Part shown: positions 8,592 to 17,960 of the stretch, piece after piece | How the letters are laid out: each line of letters starts with the position of its first letter | How positions within the stretch are numbered: the first letter of the stretch is position 1 | Origin: Gemmatimonadota bacterium | GTDB taxonomy: Bacteria > Latescibacterota > UBA2968 > GCA-2709665 | Reading direction: 5' to 3' | NCBI GenBank assembly: GCA_028874335.1 | Contig: JAPPJY010000063.1 | Span: 54,556 to 118,555 of the forward strand | DNA: 64,000 nt | Program-made: the position numbers and the translations under genes | The notes under the pieces: generated by a model | What the model saw: only the letters and a program-made list of their open reading frames with translations | Told to the model about the DNA's origin: nothing | Database searches by the model: none

Positions 8592-9518
8592 TCAGGTTCC
8601 GTTCGTCAGCGCCAGTCTCACGACGCCGCCGTTCTCCACGAGCAGTTGACGGGCCGTCTCCTTCGAGACGGCCCGTTTCGACATCACAATCGCCGTCTTG
8701 AGATCGCCGGCCGCAGCGAGCAACCGCCGGCTCTCTTCACGGGAAAGCCCCGTCGTTTCCATCAGAATCCGCCGGGCGCGGTCGTTCAGCTTCGCGCACG
8801 TGGGTGTCAGGTCGACCATCAGATTGCCGTAGACCTTGCCCAGCCTGACCATGGCTGCCGTCGTGATCATATTCAGTACAATTTTGGTCGCGGTGCCGGC
8901 CTTCAGGCGCGTGGAACCGGTGATGGCTTCAGGGCCGACTTCCGGCACAATCTTGACGTTCGCGTCCACCTGTCCCGCCGCTTCCGGATTGCACGTGAAG
9001 AAAACAGTCTCCGCGCCCGCGCGAAGGGCGTATTCAAGCGCGCCCAGCACAAACGGCGTGACGCCGCTGGCCGCAATGCCCACCACGACGTCCCACTCCG
9101 ACAGATTCCGGCGCCGAAGTTCAGACGCACCGTCTTCCGGCCGGTCCTCGGCGCGTTCCGCCGCCTGGACAAGCGCGTCGGCGCCGCCCGCGATAATCCC
9201 CTGAACCGTCCCGGGCGGGGTTCCGAACGTGGGCGGGCACTCAGCGGCGTCCAGGACTCCGAGCCGACCGCTGGTACCGGCGCCGACATAGAAGAGCCGG
9301 CCGCCGTTCCCTATCGCCGCGACCACCCGTTCCACCGCCTCCGCAACCCGCGGAAGTATGGCGTTCACCGCCCGCGGGACCTTGCTGTCTTCTTCATTGA
9401 GGATTTCGAGAATCCGCAGTGTGGAAGCCTCGTCGATTTGCGCGCTGGCCGGATTCCGTTGTTCGGTTGGCAGAGGTGCCCATTTTGACGGGTTCGCGTC
9501 GGACATCGTCCTATTCAT
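8592..9518 (-). CDS. murQ: N-acetylmuramic acid 6-phosphate etherase
   Basis: 308 residues. The SIS-domain signature is clear: LFYVGAGTSGRLGVLDAAECPPTF, VVVGIAASGVTPFVLGAL, and the conserved LKAGTATKIVLNMITT segment. MurQ cleaves the D-lactyl ether of MurNAc-6-phosphate to give GlcNAc-6-phosphate during cell-wall recycling. ATG 9518 overlaps the stop of the upstream UPF0182 gene by eight bases and has GGAGG six bases upstream; ATG 9506 is an alternative. No MurNAc PTS, anmK or murR lies nearby, so regulation is not visible. A perfect hairpin lies inside the 3' end. Confidence 0.93.
   Translation of the reverse strand: MNRTMSDANPSKWAPLPTEQRNPASAQIDEASTLRILEILNEEDSKVPRAVNAILPRVAEAVERVVAAIGNGGRLFYVGAGTSGRLGVLDAAECPPTFGTPPGTVQGIIAGGADALVQAAERAEDRPEDGASELRRRNLSEWDVVVGIAASGVTPFVLGALEYALRAGAETVFFTCNPEAAGQVDANVKIVPEVGPEAITGSTRLKAGTATKIVLNMITTAAMVRLGKVYGNLMVDLTPTCAKLNDRARRILMETTGLSREESRRLLAAAGDLKTAIVMSKRAVSKETARQLLVENGGVVRLALTNGT
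8649..8676. terminator. Perfect 12-bp hairpin inside the 3' end of murQ; candidate terminator for the ClpX-like gene
   Basis: ACGGGCCGTCTC / GAGACGGCCCGT with a CTTC tetraloop, perfectly paired. On the plus strand it lies 60 bp after the ClpX-like stop and is followed by TTTCG. The two convergent genes leave no intergenic space, so a terminator may be embedded in coding sequence. The T-run is poor. Confidence 0.45.
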
Positions 9519-12273
9519 CCTCTTCCTCCGCCTCGCTGCGCAGTTGCTGCAGGGTCTCGCGAAGGCGTTCAACGGCTTCTCCGTAACCCGCGAAGTCACC
9601 CATTCGAAGCCGTGACTGCGCCGTGTCGAACTGCGTGAGCGCGGTCTGGCTGAGTCTTCGAAAACCCGTCGATGCCGGCAGCGGGCGGTGCGGGAGATCC
9701 CGATCGGTCCCACGCGCTTCGATAGCCAGGTTCAGCGCCCGTTCAAGGTTTTCGGCCATTGCGAGCCGATCGCCATGCGCCACGAGTACCCGCTTCAGTT
9801 CCGGCATGCCGCTCTGGGTGGCTCTGAGGTAAAGGGGTTCAACGTAGATGAAGCTGTCTTCTATCGGCACGACAAGCAGGTTGCCGCGCAGCACGTCGGA
9901 ACCCCTCTGGCTCCAGAGGGTTATTTCCCGTGAGACATCGGTATCCTGATCGATACGGCGTTCGATCAACATCGGTCCGTAGACGAGCTTCTTCTTGGGC
10001 AGCTTGTACACCATGAGCCGGCCGTAGTTGGGACCGTCGCATCTGGCGAGAAGCCACGCGATCATGTTGGCTTTTCCGGCGGGTGTGGCCGGAAGCATCA
10101 ATACGAATTCCTCCCGGTCCGCGTCCGGCAGTTTCACGATGATGTAGTATGGTGCCATGACCCGCGGGCGTTCCGAAACGCCATAGATTTCCGTGGCCGC
10201 TTCCCAGACATCTTCGCGGTTGTAGAATACCTGGGGTGAGGCCATGTGGTACGTGTTGTAGAGAGAAGCCTGGATCTTGAACAGGTCAGCGGGGTAACGG
10301 ACGTGGGCGCGCAGGGCCTCCGGCATGTCCTCCCTGGGACGATAGAGATCCGGGAAGATTTCCATGTAGGACCGTACGAGCGGATCGTCCGGGTCCCATA
10401 CGTAAAACGTGACCGTCCCGTCATAGGCGTCGAGCGTGGCCTTGACGGCGTTTCGGATGTAATTGGCTTCCCGTACATACGGCCGGCCGTGGGGTTCCGC
10501 GTAGGGATACATGTTGCTTTCGGTATAGGCGTCCTGTATCCAGACAAGCCGACCGTTCACCGTGACGAGATACGGATCTTCGTCGAAGCGGAGATACGGC
10601 GCCAGCTTCTGAAACCGCCTGGGTCCTTCGTCCCTGAACCGACGGCCGATGTGCCGGTCGAATTGAATCCGGCTTTCGGGCTTCAGGTTCTGCGTCACCA
10701 GCAGGTAGGGATCGGCGAAGCGCAGGGCGAAAAGGAGCCGGCGAACGAACGAATTGACGGGCACCCCGCCGGTACCGCTGTAGGTCGTGTAGGCGTTATC
10801 GTCGCCGCGAGGATAGTCGAATTCCTCTGTCCTGGTGTTAACGATCACGTAGTCCTGCATGGCTTCGCCATAGTAGATTTCGGGGCGGTCTACCGGGATG
10901 TCCACCGACGCGCTCGGCGGGATGTCCTTGACATAGAACTTCGGAAGACCCTCTTCGCCGATTTCGTTCGCCGGACTCATGCAGAAGCCGTAACCGTGGG
11001 TGTAGACCAGGTGGCGGTTGACCCAGGTTTCGCCCTGGGTCGCCATCTGTTCCCGCGAGAATTCCCGGGCGGCCACCATCACCTGCTGGTATTCGCCATT
11101 GATTGAATACCTGTCCACGTCGATACTTCCGAAGCGGTAATAGGACCGGATTTCCTGGAGCTGGCTGTAGGTCGCAATCAGGGGCCGGCGGTCCCACAGC
11201 GGGATGCTGCGGATGGTGGGCAGATTGTTGCGGATATCCTGGAAATCCAGATCGGAATCCGCCGGAAAAGGGACCTCTTCGATTCGATCCAGGCCATACG
11301 CTCTCTGCGTGTGTTCTATGGTCCTCCGAATGTAGGGTTCTTCCAGTCTCAGCTCATCGGGCTTGACCACGAACTGTTCAAAGAGAATCGGAAACAGCCA
11401 GCTGAGCAGCAGAATGGCCGAGACATAGGCCGTGCCGCCGCCGGCGACGGGCCACCACTTCTTCCCGCGCAGGTTGTATACCAGTAATGCGCCCAGAAGG
11501 ATGGAGAGGACCATCATCAGACGATAGACGTAAACCTGTACATGTACATCGGTATATCCTGCGCCGAAGAAAGCGTCTTTGCGAAAGGAAAAGAGGATTT
11601 CGTATTCCTTGAGCCAGTACCACCAGGCAAAGATGAACGAAAGAACCGCCGCCAGCGCGGAAAGGTGGGCGCGGACGTGCGGGGTGGATGACCAGCCTCG
11701 TTCCGCCTTACGCAGCGCCCGGTCCTGATGATAGGAGAAACCGACGAGGACGATGTTGAGAATAACGGCGAAGGCCAACCAGCCCTGCACGAAGTTGTAC
11801 GCGGGAAGCTTGAAGAAGTAAAAGCTGAGGTCGTTGGCGAAGACGGGGTCGGAGAGCCCGAACGGGACAGGATAGAAATAGCGCAGCAGCGGCATCCAGG
11901 CGGCGGCGCCGATCAGTCCGGTCGCAGCTGTCAAGAGCGTGATTGCGGCTATCCAGAGGATCAACTGGCGCTTGCGTCGTTCCGGCAGTACCGGCTCAGC
12001 GTCGGCAACGAGGACCTCGAGCGGCATCTCGCGGGTAAGCCGGCCGTACTTGCGCGCAATGCGGAGGTTGACCGCCGTGATGACCGCAAACGTGGTTGCA
12101 AAGGCAAAAAATGAAAGAAGCCGGGCGAGGGCAGTGGTGACGAGAACGGACCCGTATCCCAGGTTCTGAAACCACAGCCAGTCGGTATAGAAGTACACAC
12201 ACAGGCGTAGGCACGTATATCCAAGAAGCAATCCGGCCAGTGGAAGAAGAAACTTGAGCGCTCGTTTTGACAT
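9511..12273 (-). CDS. UPF0182 family large membrane protein
   Basis: 920 residues, the normal size for UPF0182 (COG1615). The N-terminal 300 residues hold about seven hydrophobic helices (for example FLLPLAGLLLGYTCLRLCVY and WLAFAVILNIVLVGF). A large soluble domain follows with family motifs such as RRTIEHTQRAYGLD, IRSIPLWDRRPL, YGFCMSPANEI and PEIYYGEAMQDYVIV. The C-terminus is acidic. The soluble part is presumably extracytoplasmic; the family has no established function. MSKRALKF is chosen as start because the longer frame lacks hydrophobic or homologous content; no good Shine-Dalgarno is visible. It is coupled to murQ downstream. Confidence 0.88.
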   Translation of the reverse strand: MSKRALKFLLPLAGLLLGYTCLRLCVYFYTDWLWFQNLGYGSVLVTTALARLLSFFAFATTFAVITAVNLRIARKYGRLTREMPLEVLVADAEPVLPERRKRQLILWIAAITLLTAATGLIGAAAWMPLLRYFYPVPFGLSDPVFANDLSFYFFKLPAYNFVQGWLAFAVILNIVLVGFSYHQDRALRKAERGWSSTPHVRAHLSALAAVLSFIFAWWYWLKEYEILFSFRKDAFFGAGYTDVHVQVYVYRLMMVLSILLGALLVYNLRGKKWWPVAGGGTAYVSAILLLSWLFPILFEQFVVKPDELRLEEPYIRRTIEHTQRAYGLDRIEEVPFPADSDLDFQDIRNNLPTIRSIPLWDRRPLIATYSQLQEIRSYYRFGSIDVDRYSINGEYQQVMVAAREFSREQMATQGETWVNRHLVYTHGYGFCMSPANEIGEEGLPKFYVKDIPPSASVDIPVDRPEIYYGEAMQDYVIVNTRTEEFDYPRGDDNAYTTYSGTGGVPVNSFVRRLLFALRFADPYLLVTQNLKPESRIQFDRHIGRRFRDEGPRRFQKLAPYLRFDEDPYLVTVNGRLVWIQDAYTESNMYPYAEPHGRPYVREANYIRNAVKATLDAYDGTVTFYVWDPDDPLVRSYMEIFPDLYRPREDMPEALRAHVRYPADLFKIQASLYNTYHMASPQVFYNREDVWEAATEIYGVSERPRVMAPYYIIVKLPDADREEFVLMLPATPAGKANMIAWLLARCDGPNYGRLMVYKLPKKKLVYGPMLIERRIDQDTDVSREITLWSQRGSDVLRGNLLVVPIEDSFIYVEPLYLRATQSGMPELKRVLVAHGDRLAMAENLERALNLAIEARGTDRDLPHRPLPASTGFRRLSQTALTQFDTAQSRLRMGDFAGYGEAVERLRETLQQLRSEAEEEDE

Positions 12274-12322
12274 GGTGCGGCTTTGTGTTTTCGTTAAGGC
12301 GATGACATTCTCTAACTTATGG

Positions 12323-12351
12323 AATATAAGCAGGATAAATAACCCTAACAA
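12323..12351 (-). promoter_or_regulatory. Candidate promoter for the UPF0182-murQ operon
   Basis: On the minus strand: TTGTTA, 17 bases, TATATT, about 50 bp upstream of the UPF0182 start. The divergent region 12274-12575 holds this and the plus-strand promoter at 12392; nothing else was seen. Confidence 0.5.
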
Positions 12352-12391
12352 GCGGATTTTCCCGAAAACCGCCGCCGACACTGGAAAACCC

Positions 12392-12419
12392 TTGACAATT
12401 TTCGCAGGGATGATATCAT
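12392..12419 (+). promoter_or_regulatory. Candidate sigma70 promoter for the aminomutase-like gene
   Basis: TTGACA (perfect), 16 bases, TATCAT (5 of 6). It lies about 155 bp upstream of the radical SAM gene start. Confidence 0.55.
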
Positions 12420-12575
12420 ATCTTGCTTTGAATGGTTCCGGATTCGTCCGGCACGCCCGGCGGAGCGATACCCGTGGCGTGGCGCCCCGCGTAAATTGCG
12501 GCTGGGCCGGCCAAGACAATTCGCGGGGATGAATTTGGAAACTCAACACCCCCGTTCACAGGGATAGCGTCGGGT

Positions 12576-13943
12576 ATGGATACCGCAAGTGTCGATGTCG
12601 CCCATGCCGGTATGACTGGCGTGGCGGAATACGAGGCGGCATTCGCACATCGCCGTTTGCGCAGGGATGCGTTCTGGAGGACGATTCCGGCGTACGCGGA
12701 TGTGGACGCAGATACATTCCACTCGCATCTTTTCCAGGCACGCAATTCACCAACCAGCCTGGAGGGCCTGCGGGAAGTGCTTGGCGGGCTCGTCGGGCCG
12801 GACTTTTGCGAAGATCTCCGCGAAGGGTTGAGCCGGGCGCCGATGAGCATTCGGATTTCGCCGTATATCCTGAGCCTGATCGACTGGGACGATCCGTACG
12901 GAGATCCGCTGCGTACGCAGTTCCTGCCTCTGGCCTCGCAGCAACTTCCGGATCACCCTGAGCTCTACCTGGATTCGTTGAATGAGCAGGGCGATTCTCC
13001 CGTTCCGGGACTGACGCACCGGTATCCGGACAGGGCGCTCTTTCTGACGCTGGACACCTGTCCGGTCTACTGTCGCTTCTGCACGCGCAGCTATGCCGTG
13101 GGGCTCGATACCGATGGGGTGGAAAAAGTCCGACTGAGCGCCAACAGGAAACGCTGGTCTCTGGTCTTCGACTATCTGAGATCGCGCCCCGAGGTGGAAG
13201 ACGTTGTGGTCAGCGGAGGTGACGTATACAATCTCAGGGCGGCGCAGATCCGGGAGGTTGGCGAGACCCTGTTGGACATTCCGCATATACGCCGGTTTCG
13301 TTTTGCAACCAAGGGTCCCGCGGTCATGCCGGGGAAGATCCTGAGCGACCGGGAGTGGGTGGATGCGCTCGTGAATGTGGTGAACCGGGGACGCAGGATG
13401 CACAAGGAAGTGGTGATGCATACCCACTTCAACCATCCAGGTGAAATAACCGGCGTGACGCAGGATGCGATGGAACTGCTGATGGAGCGGGGGGTGACGG
13501 TACGGAATCAGGCGGTGCTTCAGCGCGGCGTAAACGACGACCCGCTCACGATGCGGATACTCGTGAAACGGCTGAGTTACCTGAATATTCAGCCGTACTA
13601 CGTGTTTTTCCACGATCTGGTGCAGGGGGTCGAGGATCTGCGCACAACGCTGCGCGCCGGTCTCGAAATCGAGAAGTCGCTGCGGGGCGCGACGGCCGGG
13701 TTCAATACGCCAACGTTCATTGTGGACACATTGGGCGGCGGCGGCAAACGCGACGGGCATTCCTACGAACACTACGATGAAGAAACGGGAATCGCGGTGT
13801 TTGCAAGTCCCACCGTGCGGCCGGGGGAGCATTTCCTGTATTTTGATCCGATCGACTGTCTGGCGCCCGATATCCGGCAGCGCTGGGAGGATTCCGAAGA
13901 GAGACAGTCGATGATGGAAGAAGCGCTCGCGCGTGCCGGTTAG
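12576..13943 (+). CDS. Lysine 2,3-aminomutase family radical SAM protein (KamA-like)
   Basis: 455 residues. The radical-SAM cluster motif is CPVYCRFC (Cys162, Cys166, Cys169), followed by TRSY as in KamA. VVVSGGDVYNL and TKGPAVMP match the SAM and substrate region, and DTLGGGGKRDG carries the lysine expected to hold PLP. A C-terminal extension with an HYDEETGIAVF segment fits full-length aminomutases rather than the shorter EpmB. The family moves an alpha-amino group to the beta position of lysine or a related amino acid. No epmA, efp or lysine-fermentation gene lies nearby, so the substrate is open. The start lacks a strong ribosome-binding site; ATG 12612 is possible. Confidence 0.85.
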   Translation: MDTASVDVAHAGMTGVAEYEAAFAHRRLRRDAFWRTIPAYADVDADTFHSHLFQARNSPTSLEGLREVLGGLVGPDFCEDLREGLSRAPMSIRISPYILSLIDWDDPYGDPLRTQFLPLASQQLPDHPELYLDSLNEQGDSPVPGLTHRYPDRALFLTLDTCPVYCRFCTRSYAVGLDTDGVEKVRLSANRKRWSLVFDYLRSRPEVEDVVVSGGDVYNLRAAQIREVGETLLDIPHIRRFRFATKGPAVMPGKILSDREWVDALVNVVNRGRRMHKEVVMHTHFNHPGEITGVTQDAMELLMERGVTVRNQAVLQRGVNDDPLTMRILVKRLSYLNIQPYYVFFHDLVQGVEDLRTTLRAGLEIEKSLRGATAGFNTPTFIVDTLGGGGKRDGHSYEHYDEETGIAVFASPTVRPGEHFLYFDPIDCLAPDIRQRWEDSEERQSMMEEALARAG

Positions 13944-13953
13944 TCCGGCGGGA

Positions 13954-14628
13954 TCAGGATTCGTATTGGACGGGGTCGGGGATACCTGACGCCTTGAAGG
14001 CATTCAGACGGAGGATGCAGCTGTCGCAGCGACCGCAGGCGCGGTCGCTGTTTTTGTAGCACGACCAGGTGAGGTGAAGCGGAGCGTCCAGTTCCACGCC
14101 AAGCCGGACGATCTGGTGCTTCCTGAGATGGATGACCGGCGTGAGGACTCTGATGCGGGATTCCGGGCGCGTACCCGTATCGACCGCGTGGGCGAACGCG
14201 TCACAGAACGCTTGCGTACAGTCGGGATAACCGGAACTGTCTTCTTCGACGGCGCCCAGATACACACTCGATGCGCCGACGGATTCGGCCCAGGAAATCC
14301 CCAGGCTGAGAAAGAGTGCATTTCGGAAGGGCACATACGTGACGGGAACGTCATTCCGATCGGATCCGGCGTCGGGAACGGGGACGTTTCGGTCCGTCAG
14401 CGCAGACCCGCCCACCCGACGCAGTGCGTCGGTTTTGGCGGCCAGGCGACGCGTCGCCGGTACGCCGTAGTGGTCGGCGATGTCGTGGAACGCCTTGCGT
14501 TCGCGGGCGTTTGTCCGGTGGCCGTAGTCGAGGAAAAGGAGAGCGAGGTCGGAATTCCGGCGGGCGACGGCGGCGGTGACGCAGCTGTCCAACCCGCCGC
14601 TGAGCAGCACGACGGCGAGTTGTTTCAC
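13954..14628 (-). CDS. queC: 7-cyano-7-deazaguanine synthase QueC
   Basis: 224 residues. The N-terminal PP-loop is VVLLSGGLDSCVTA, followed by FLDYGHRTNARERKAF and VTYVPFRNALFLS. The C-terminal zinc site is CYKNSDRACGRCDSC (four Cys). QueC converts 7-carboxy-7-deazaguanine to preQ0 with ATP and ammonia in the queuosine pathway. The start is GTG 14628: it gives the expected N-terminus and its GTGA overlaps the stop of the RND permease gene, implying translational coupling. No queD, queE or queF is in the window. Confidence 0.92.
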   Translation of the reverse strand: MKQLAVVLLSGGLDSCVTAAVARRNSDLALLFLDYGHRTNARERKAFHDIADHYGVPATRRLAAKTDALRRVGGSALTDRNVPVPDAGSDRNDVPVTYVPFRNALFLSLGISWAESVGASSVYLGAVEEDSSGYPDCTQAFCDAFAHAVDTGTRPESRIRVLTPVIHLRKHQIVRLGVELDAPLHLTWSCYKNSDRACGRCDSCILRLNAFKASGIPDPVQYES

Positions 14629-17600
14629 GCGCCTCTCACGGTCGCGACCGTCCGCTTCATGTACGACGCCAGATCGTCCATGAGCGAGTACACGGTAGGC
14701 AGGATGACCAGCGTAAGAAGGGTCGAGACCATCAGTCCCGAGATCACGACGAAACCGATCGGGCCCCATCGGCGCGCGGTACCTTCAGCCGTGCCGTAGA
14801 TCATCGGCAATACCAGGGGCGTGAGGCCCAGGATCGTCGTGGTCGCGGTCATCAGAATGGGACGCAACCGGTCCTGCCCGCCGCGGATGATGGCGTCACG
14901 GCGGTAGAGGCCCTGTTTGCGATAGCGGTTGATGTGGTCTACCAGGACGATGCCGTTGTTCACCACGATGCCGAAAAGTATCAGCAGACCGTAGGTCGCA
15001 TTGCTGTCCATGGGGATATTGAAGGCATACAGCGCGAACGAGACACCAATGAACGCGAAACAGATTGAAAACATAATCGTAAACGGGTGCGCGTAGGACT
15101 CGAAGAGAGCGGCCATGATCATATACACGAGAAGCGCGGCGAAGATCATGGTAAGATTGGTTTCTCCCTGTTCCTGATTCATCCAGCGGAAGCGCCGGTC
15201 CATCTGCCACGAGTACCCGGGCGGCAGCGGTATGGCGCGCATCCGCATGCTCATTTCACGTCCAACGGAAAACACGGCCTGCTGTTCCGTATTGGCGAAT
15301 ACGGTCAATGTGGACATCCGGTTTTCGCGCTCGAGCGCCTGAGGACCCTTGCGGACGCGGAAGTCCGCCAGGCTGGCGAACGAGACCATATTCCCCGTTT
15401 CGCTCTCGAAGTAGGTGTTCCTGAGCTGTTCCAGGGTGGCCCGGTCCTCTTCCTTGAGCTGTACGGCAATGTCGATTTCCCCGTTCTCGGTCTTGAACTT
15501 GCTGTTGCCCCGGGTTCCCAGCGCGCTGGCAACCGTGGTCGCCACCTGCCAGGGCGTCAGCCCGTAACGCCTGGCGCGGCGCCGGTTGATGATGACCTGG
15601 ATCTCCTCGTTACCGGACTCCAGGCTGGTTTCCACTTCGTGAACCCCGCGGATGCCCTGCAGTCGCAGCCGAATATCCTCCGCCAGCATCGCAAGTACAT
15701 CCGGGTTTCGGCCCTTGATTTCAACGCCTGCGCCGGTGGAACTGCTACCCCACGTTCTCCCGGACTTGAACCTCACGCCAGGTATATCCCTGGGTAACAG
15801 ATTCTTGACTTTGCGTTTGACCTCGTCGGTGGAAAGACGGCTTTCGTCGGGCGGTACCAGATAGAGCGTGATGCGATTGCTCCGTCTGTCGCTGTACCGG
15901 CTGCTCATGGCCGCGATGTCCAGGTTGTCTTTTTGTGGCAGCAGGATGCCCTCGATCCGTTCGAAGAGCGCCAGCGCGTCCTGGATGTCGTAGCTTCGCG
16001 GCAGTTCGACCGAGATATCGACCCGGCGCGTCGGCTGCCAGCGATAGGGCTGCTGTTCAATCTGCGTGAAGAAGTAATAGCCGGCGCCGAGAAGCCCGCA
16101 GGCGATCGAGACGGTCGTCCATCGGTAACGAAGCGTGTTGACCACCAGACGGGAATACAGATACCTGATGCCACGGGTCTTTCGGGAAAAATAGAACAGA
16201 CTGCCGACAACTCCCAGCAGCACGAACAACAACAGCCACGCCACGGCCGGTATTGCCGCCAGGCCTGCCAGCATACTGTCTGAGCCTTCCAGGAGCCACG
16301 AGGCGGTTTCACGCAGACCCTCGGCGTAGACCACGTAGCCGCATAGCCCCAGAAACAGAATTGCGAACGCGAACTTCAGCCAGCGGTCCAGACGGGAAGC
16401 GCTCTCGTTGAATGCCCTGGATGCCGCCAGCGGGATCAGGGAAAGCGCCACGCAGAAGGACGCGCCGACTGAAATACAGACCGTTAGCGCGAAATCCCTC
16501 ATAAACAATGCGCTCCGTGAATCGGTCACGAAGATGATGGGTACGAAGACGCAGACGGTGGTCAGCGAGGCTGCGAGAACGGGAATGCCGATTTCCCGAC
16601 TGCCCTCCAGCGCCGCGTTCCAGGTCGTCTGGCCCTCGTCGTACCTTTTTCTGAAGATGTTCTCCAGTGCGACGACGGCGGGGTCGACGAGCATGCCGAT
16701 CGCGACCATCAGGCCCATCATGGACATGAGGTTGAGTGTGATATTGGATCCGAAGACCTGCCGGAGGATGTACATCACCATGAAGACGGTGATGGCCGAA
16801 ATCGGGATCGCCGATCCGATAATGAGCGTGCTGCGGAAATTCCTGAGAAAAACGAAAATGACGATGATGGCGAGAAAGCCGCCCATCATGGCCGACTGGG
16901 TGAGGCTTTGAATGCCGGTGGTAACGTCCAGCGACCGGTCGCGGATCGGCTGCGCCCGAAGCTTCTCAACACCGATGTCCTTTCGGATACGCTCGAATTC
17001 CGCCTTGACCCGGTCCGCGGTGGCCACCAGGTTGGCCGAGGAGGCTTTGCGGATGTCTATCGTCACGGCATTCCGGCCGTCGAGGCGTTCGAAGTCCTCT
17101 TCCACCGGAAAATCGTAAGTGACGTCCGCAACGTCACCCACTTCAACGCCCGTGCGCAGCGGAAGACGCCGGATCTGTTCTACGTTCTCGAATTCACCGA
17201 TGGTCCGCGCGGCCAGGCGTTTTTCGGCTTCGTTGACGTAGCCCGCCGAGATGTTGACGTTGTTTGAGCTGATCGCTCTGTTCAGCGCGCGTATGTCCAG
17301 ATTGTGTGTGTGCAACAGGTTCTGGTCGACTTCAATCAGCAGGTCTTTTTCCCGCAGGCCACGTACCTCAACGCTGCCAACGCCTTCCAGCCGCTGCAGG
17401 CGCGGCAGAATGGTGTATTCATAAACGCTCGCGAGTTCGGACTGATCCTGCCCCTGCCAGCTCAGCGCGTAAGTCAGCACGGGGAAATCTTCGGTGTTCC
17501 ACCGACGAATCGTGATGCGCTCAACGTCGTCGGGAAGGTCGTTCCTTACCTGGTCGAGACGGTCCCGGACGTGGACCGCCATGAGGTCCATATCCGTATT

Positions 17601-17891
17601 GAGTTCGAATTCCAGCCGGACGTAGCCCCGATTGGCGTACGATCTTGAACTCAGCTGCTTGACGTGGGAGAGTGTACCCATCACCTCTTCCAGCGGCTGG
17701 ACGATTTCCCGTTCGATTTCTTCAGGCGATGAAGAAGGGTAGTCGACGTTGACGTACATGACGGGAAACGTGATGTTCGGCAGGTATTCGAGCGGCAGCC
17801 GAAAGAGGGAAATTGCCCCCATCACGACGACACTCAGGGTAATCATCACCGCCGTGATGGGTTTACGTATGGCGTATTCGGAGATTTTCAT
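14625..17891 (-). CDS. RND family efflux permease (AcrB/HAE1-like)
   Basis: 1088 residues with the RND layout: helix 1 at the N-terminus (MKISEYAIRKPITAVMITLS), two large periplasmic domains, and helix groups around 345-560 and 900-1080. In the TM4 segment VAIGMLVDPAVVALENI, the Asp pair of AcrB (D407/D408) appears as Asp-Pro. In the TM10 segment the usual Lys position reads NNGIVLVDHIN. So the proton-relay set differs from AcrB. No membrane-fusion or outer-membrane partner gene is adjacent, so those would be encoded elsewhere. The 5' leader contains a family 1 element remnant. The stop overlaps queC. Confidence 0.88.
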   Translation of the reverse strand: MKISEYAIRKPITAVMITLSVVVMGAISLFRLPLEYLPNITFPVMYVNVDYPSSSPEEIEREIVQPLEEVMGTLSHVKQLSSRSYANRGYVRLEFELNTDMDLMAVHVRDRLDQVRNDLPDDVERITIRRWNTEDFPVLTYALSWQGQDQSELASVYEYTILPRLQRLEGVGSVEVRGLREKDLLIEVDQNLLHTHNLDIRALNRAISSNNVNISAGYVNEAEKRLAARTIGEFENVEQIRRLPLRTGVEVGDVADVTYDFPVEEDFERLDGRNAVTIDIRKASSANLVATADRVKAEFERIRKDIGVEKLRAQPIRDRSLDVTTGIQSLTQSAMMGGFLAIIVIFVFLRNFRSTLIIGSAIPISAITVFMVMYILRQVFGSNITLNLMSMMGLMVAIGMLVDPAVVALENIFRKRYDEGQTTWNAALEGSREIGIPVLAASLTTVCVFVPIIFVTDSRSALFMRDFALTVCISVGASFCVALSLIPLAASRAFNESASRLDRWLKFAFAILFLGLCGYVVYAEGLRETASWLLEGSDSMLAGLAAIPAVAWLLLFVLLGVVGSLFYFSRKTRGIRYLYSRLVVNTLRYRWTTVSIACGLLGAGYYFFTQIEQQPYRWQPTRRVDISVELPRSYDIQDALALFERIEGILLPQKDNLDIAAMSSRYSDRRSNRITLYLVPPDESRLSTDEVKRKVKNLLPRDIPGVRFKSGRTWGSSSTGAGVEIKGRNPDVLAMLAEDIRLRLQGIRGVHEVETSLESGNEEIQVIINRRRARRYGLTPWQVATTVASALGTRGNSKFKTENGEIDIAVQLKEEDRATLEQLRNTYFESETGNMVSFASLADFRVRKGPQALERENRMSTLTVFANTEQQAVFSVGREMSMRMRAIPLPPGYSWQMDRRFRWMNQEQGETNLTMIFAALLVYMIMAALFESYAHPFTIMFSICFAFIGVSFALYAFNIPMDSNATYGLLILFGIVVNNGIVLVDHINRYRKQGLYRRDAIIRGGQDRLRPILMTATTTILGLTPLVLPMIYGTAEGTARRWGPIGFVVISGLMVSTLLTLVILPTVYSLMDDLASYMKRTVATVRGA

Positions 17892-17898
17892 TGAGGAG

Positions 17899-17960
17899 CG
17901 CCTTTATTAACTCGTACATATTCGAGTTTACGTCCCCGGAAAATGACGGTTCAAGGTCAA
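17899..17960 (+). repeat. Remnant (right end) of a family 1 MITE-like element
   Basis: This 62-bp stretch matches the last part of the full element at 52018-52216 base for base except for about nine changes, including CCTTTATTAACTCG, ACATATTCGA and ACGTCCCCG. Its terminal GGTCAA (normally GGTTAA) provides the TGA stop of the Rieske gene at 17957-17959. The left part is missing; the RND gene start lies there instead. Confidence 0.75.

Noticed and set aside
12747..14003. 418-residue open frame antisense to the aminomutase-like gene
   Set aside because: It overlaps a gene with clear catalytic motifs, and its own translation has no recognisable domain and biased composition.
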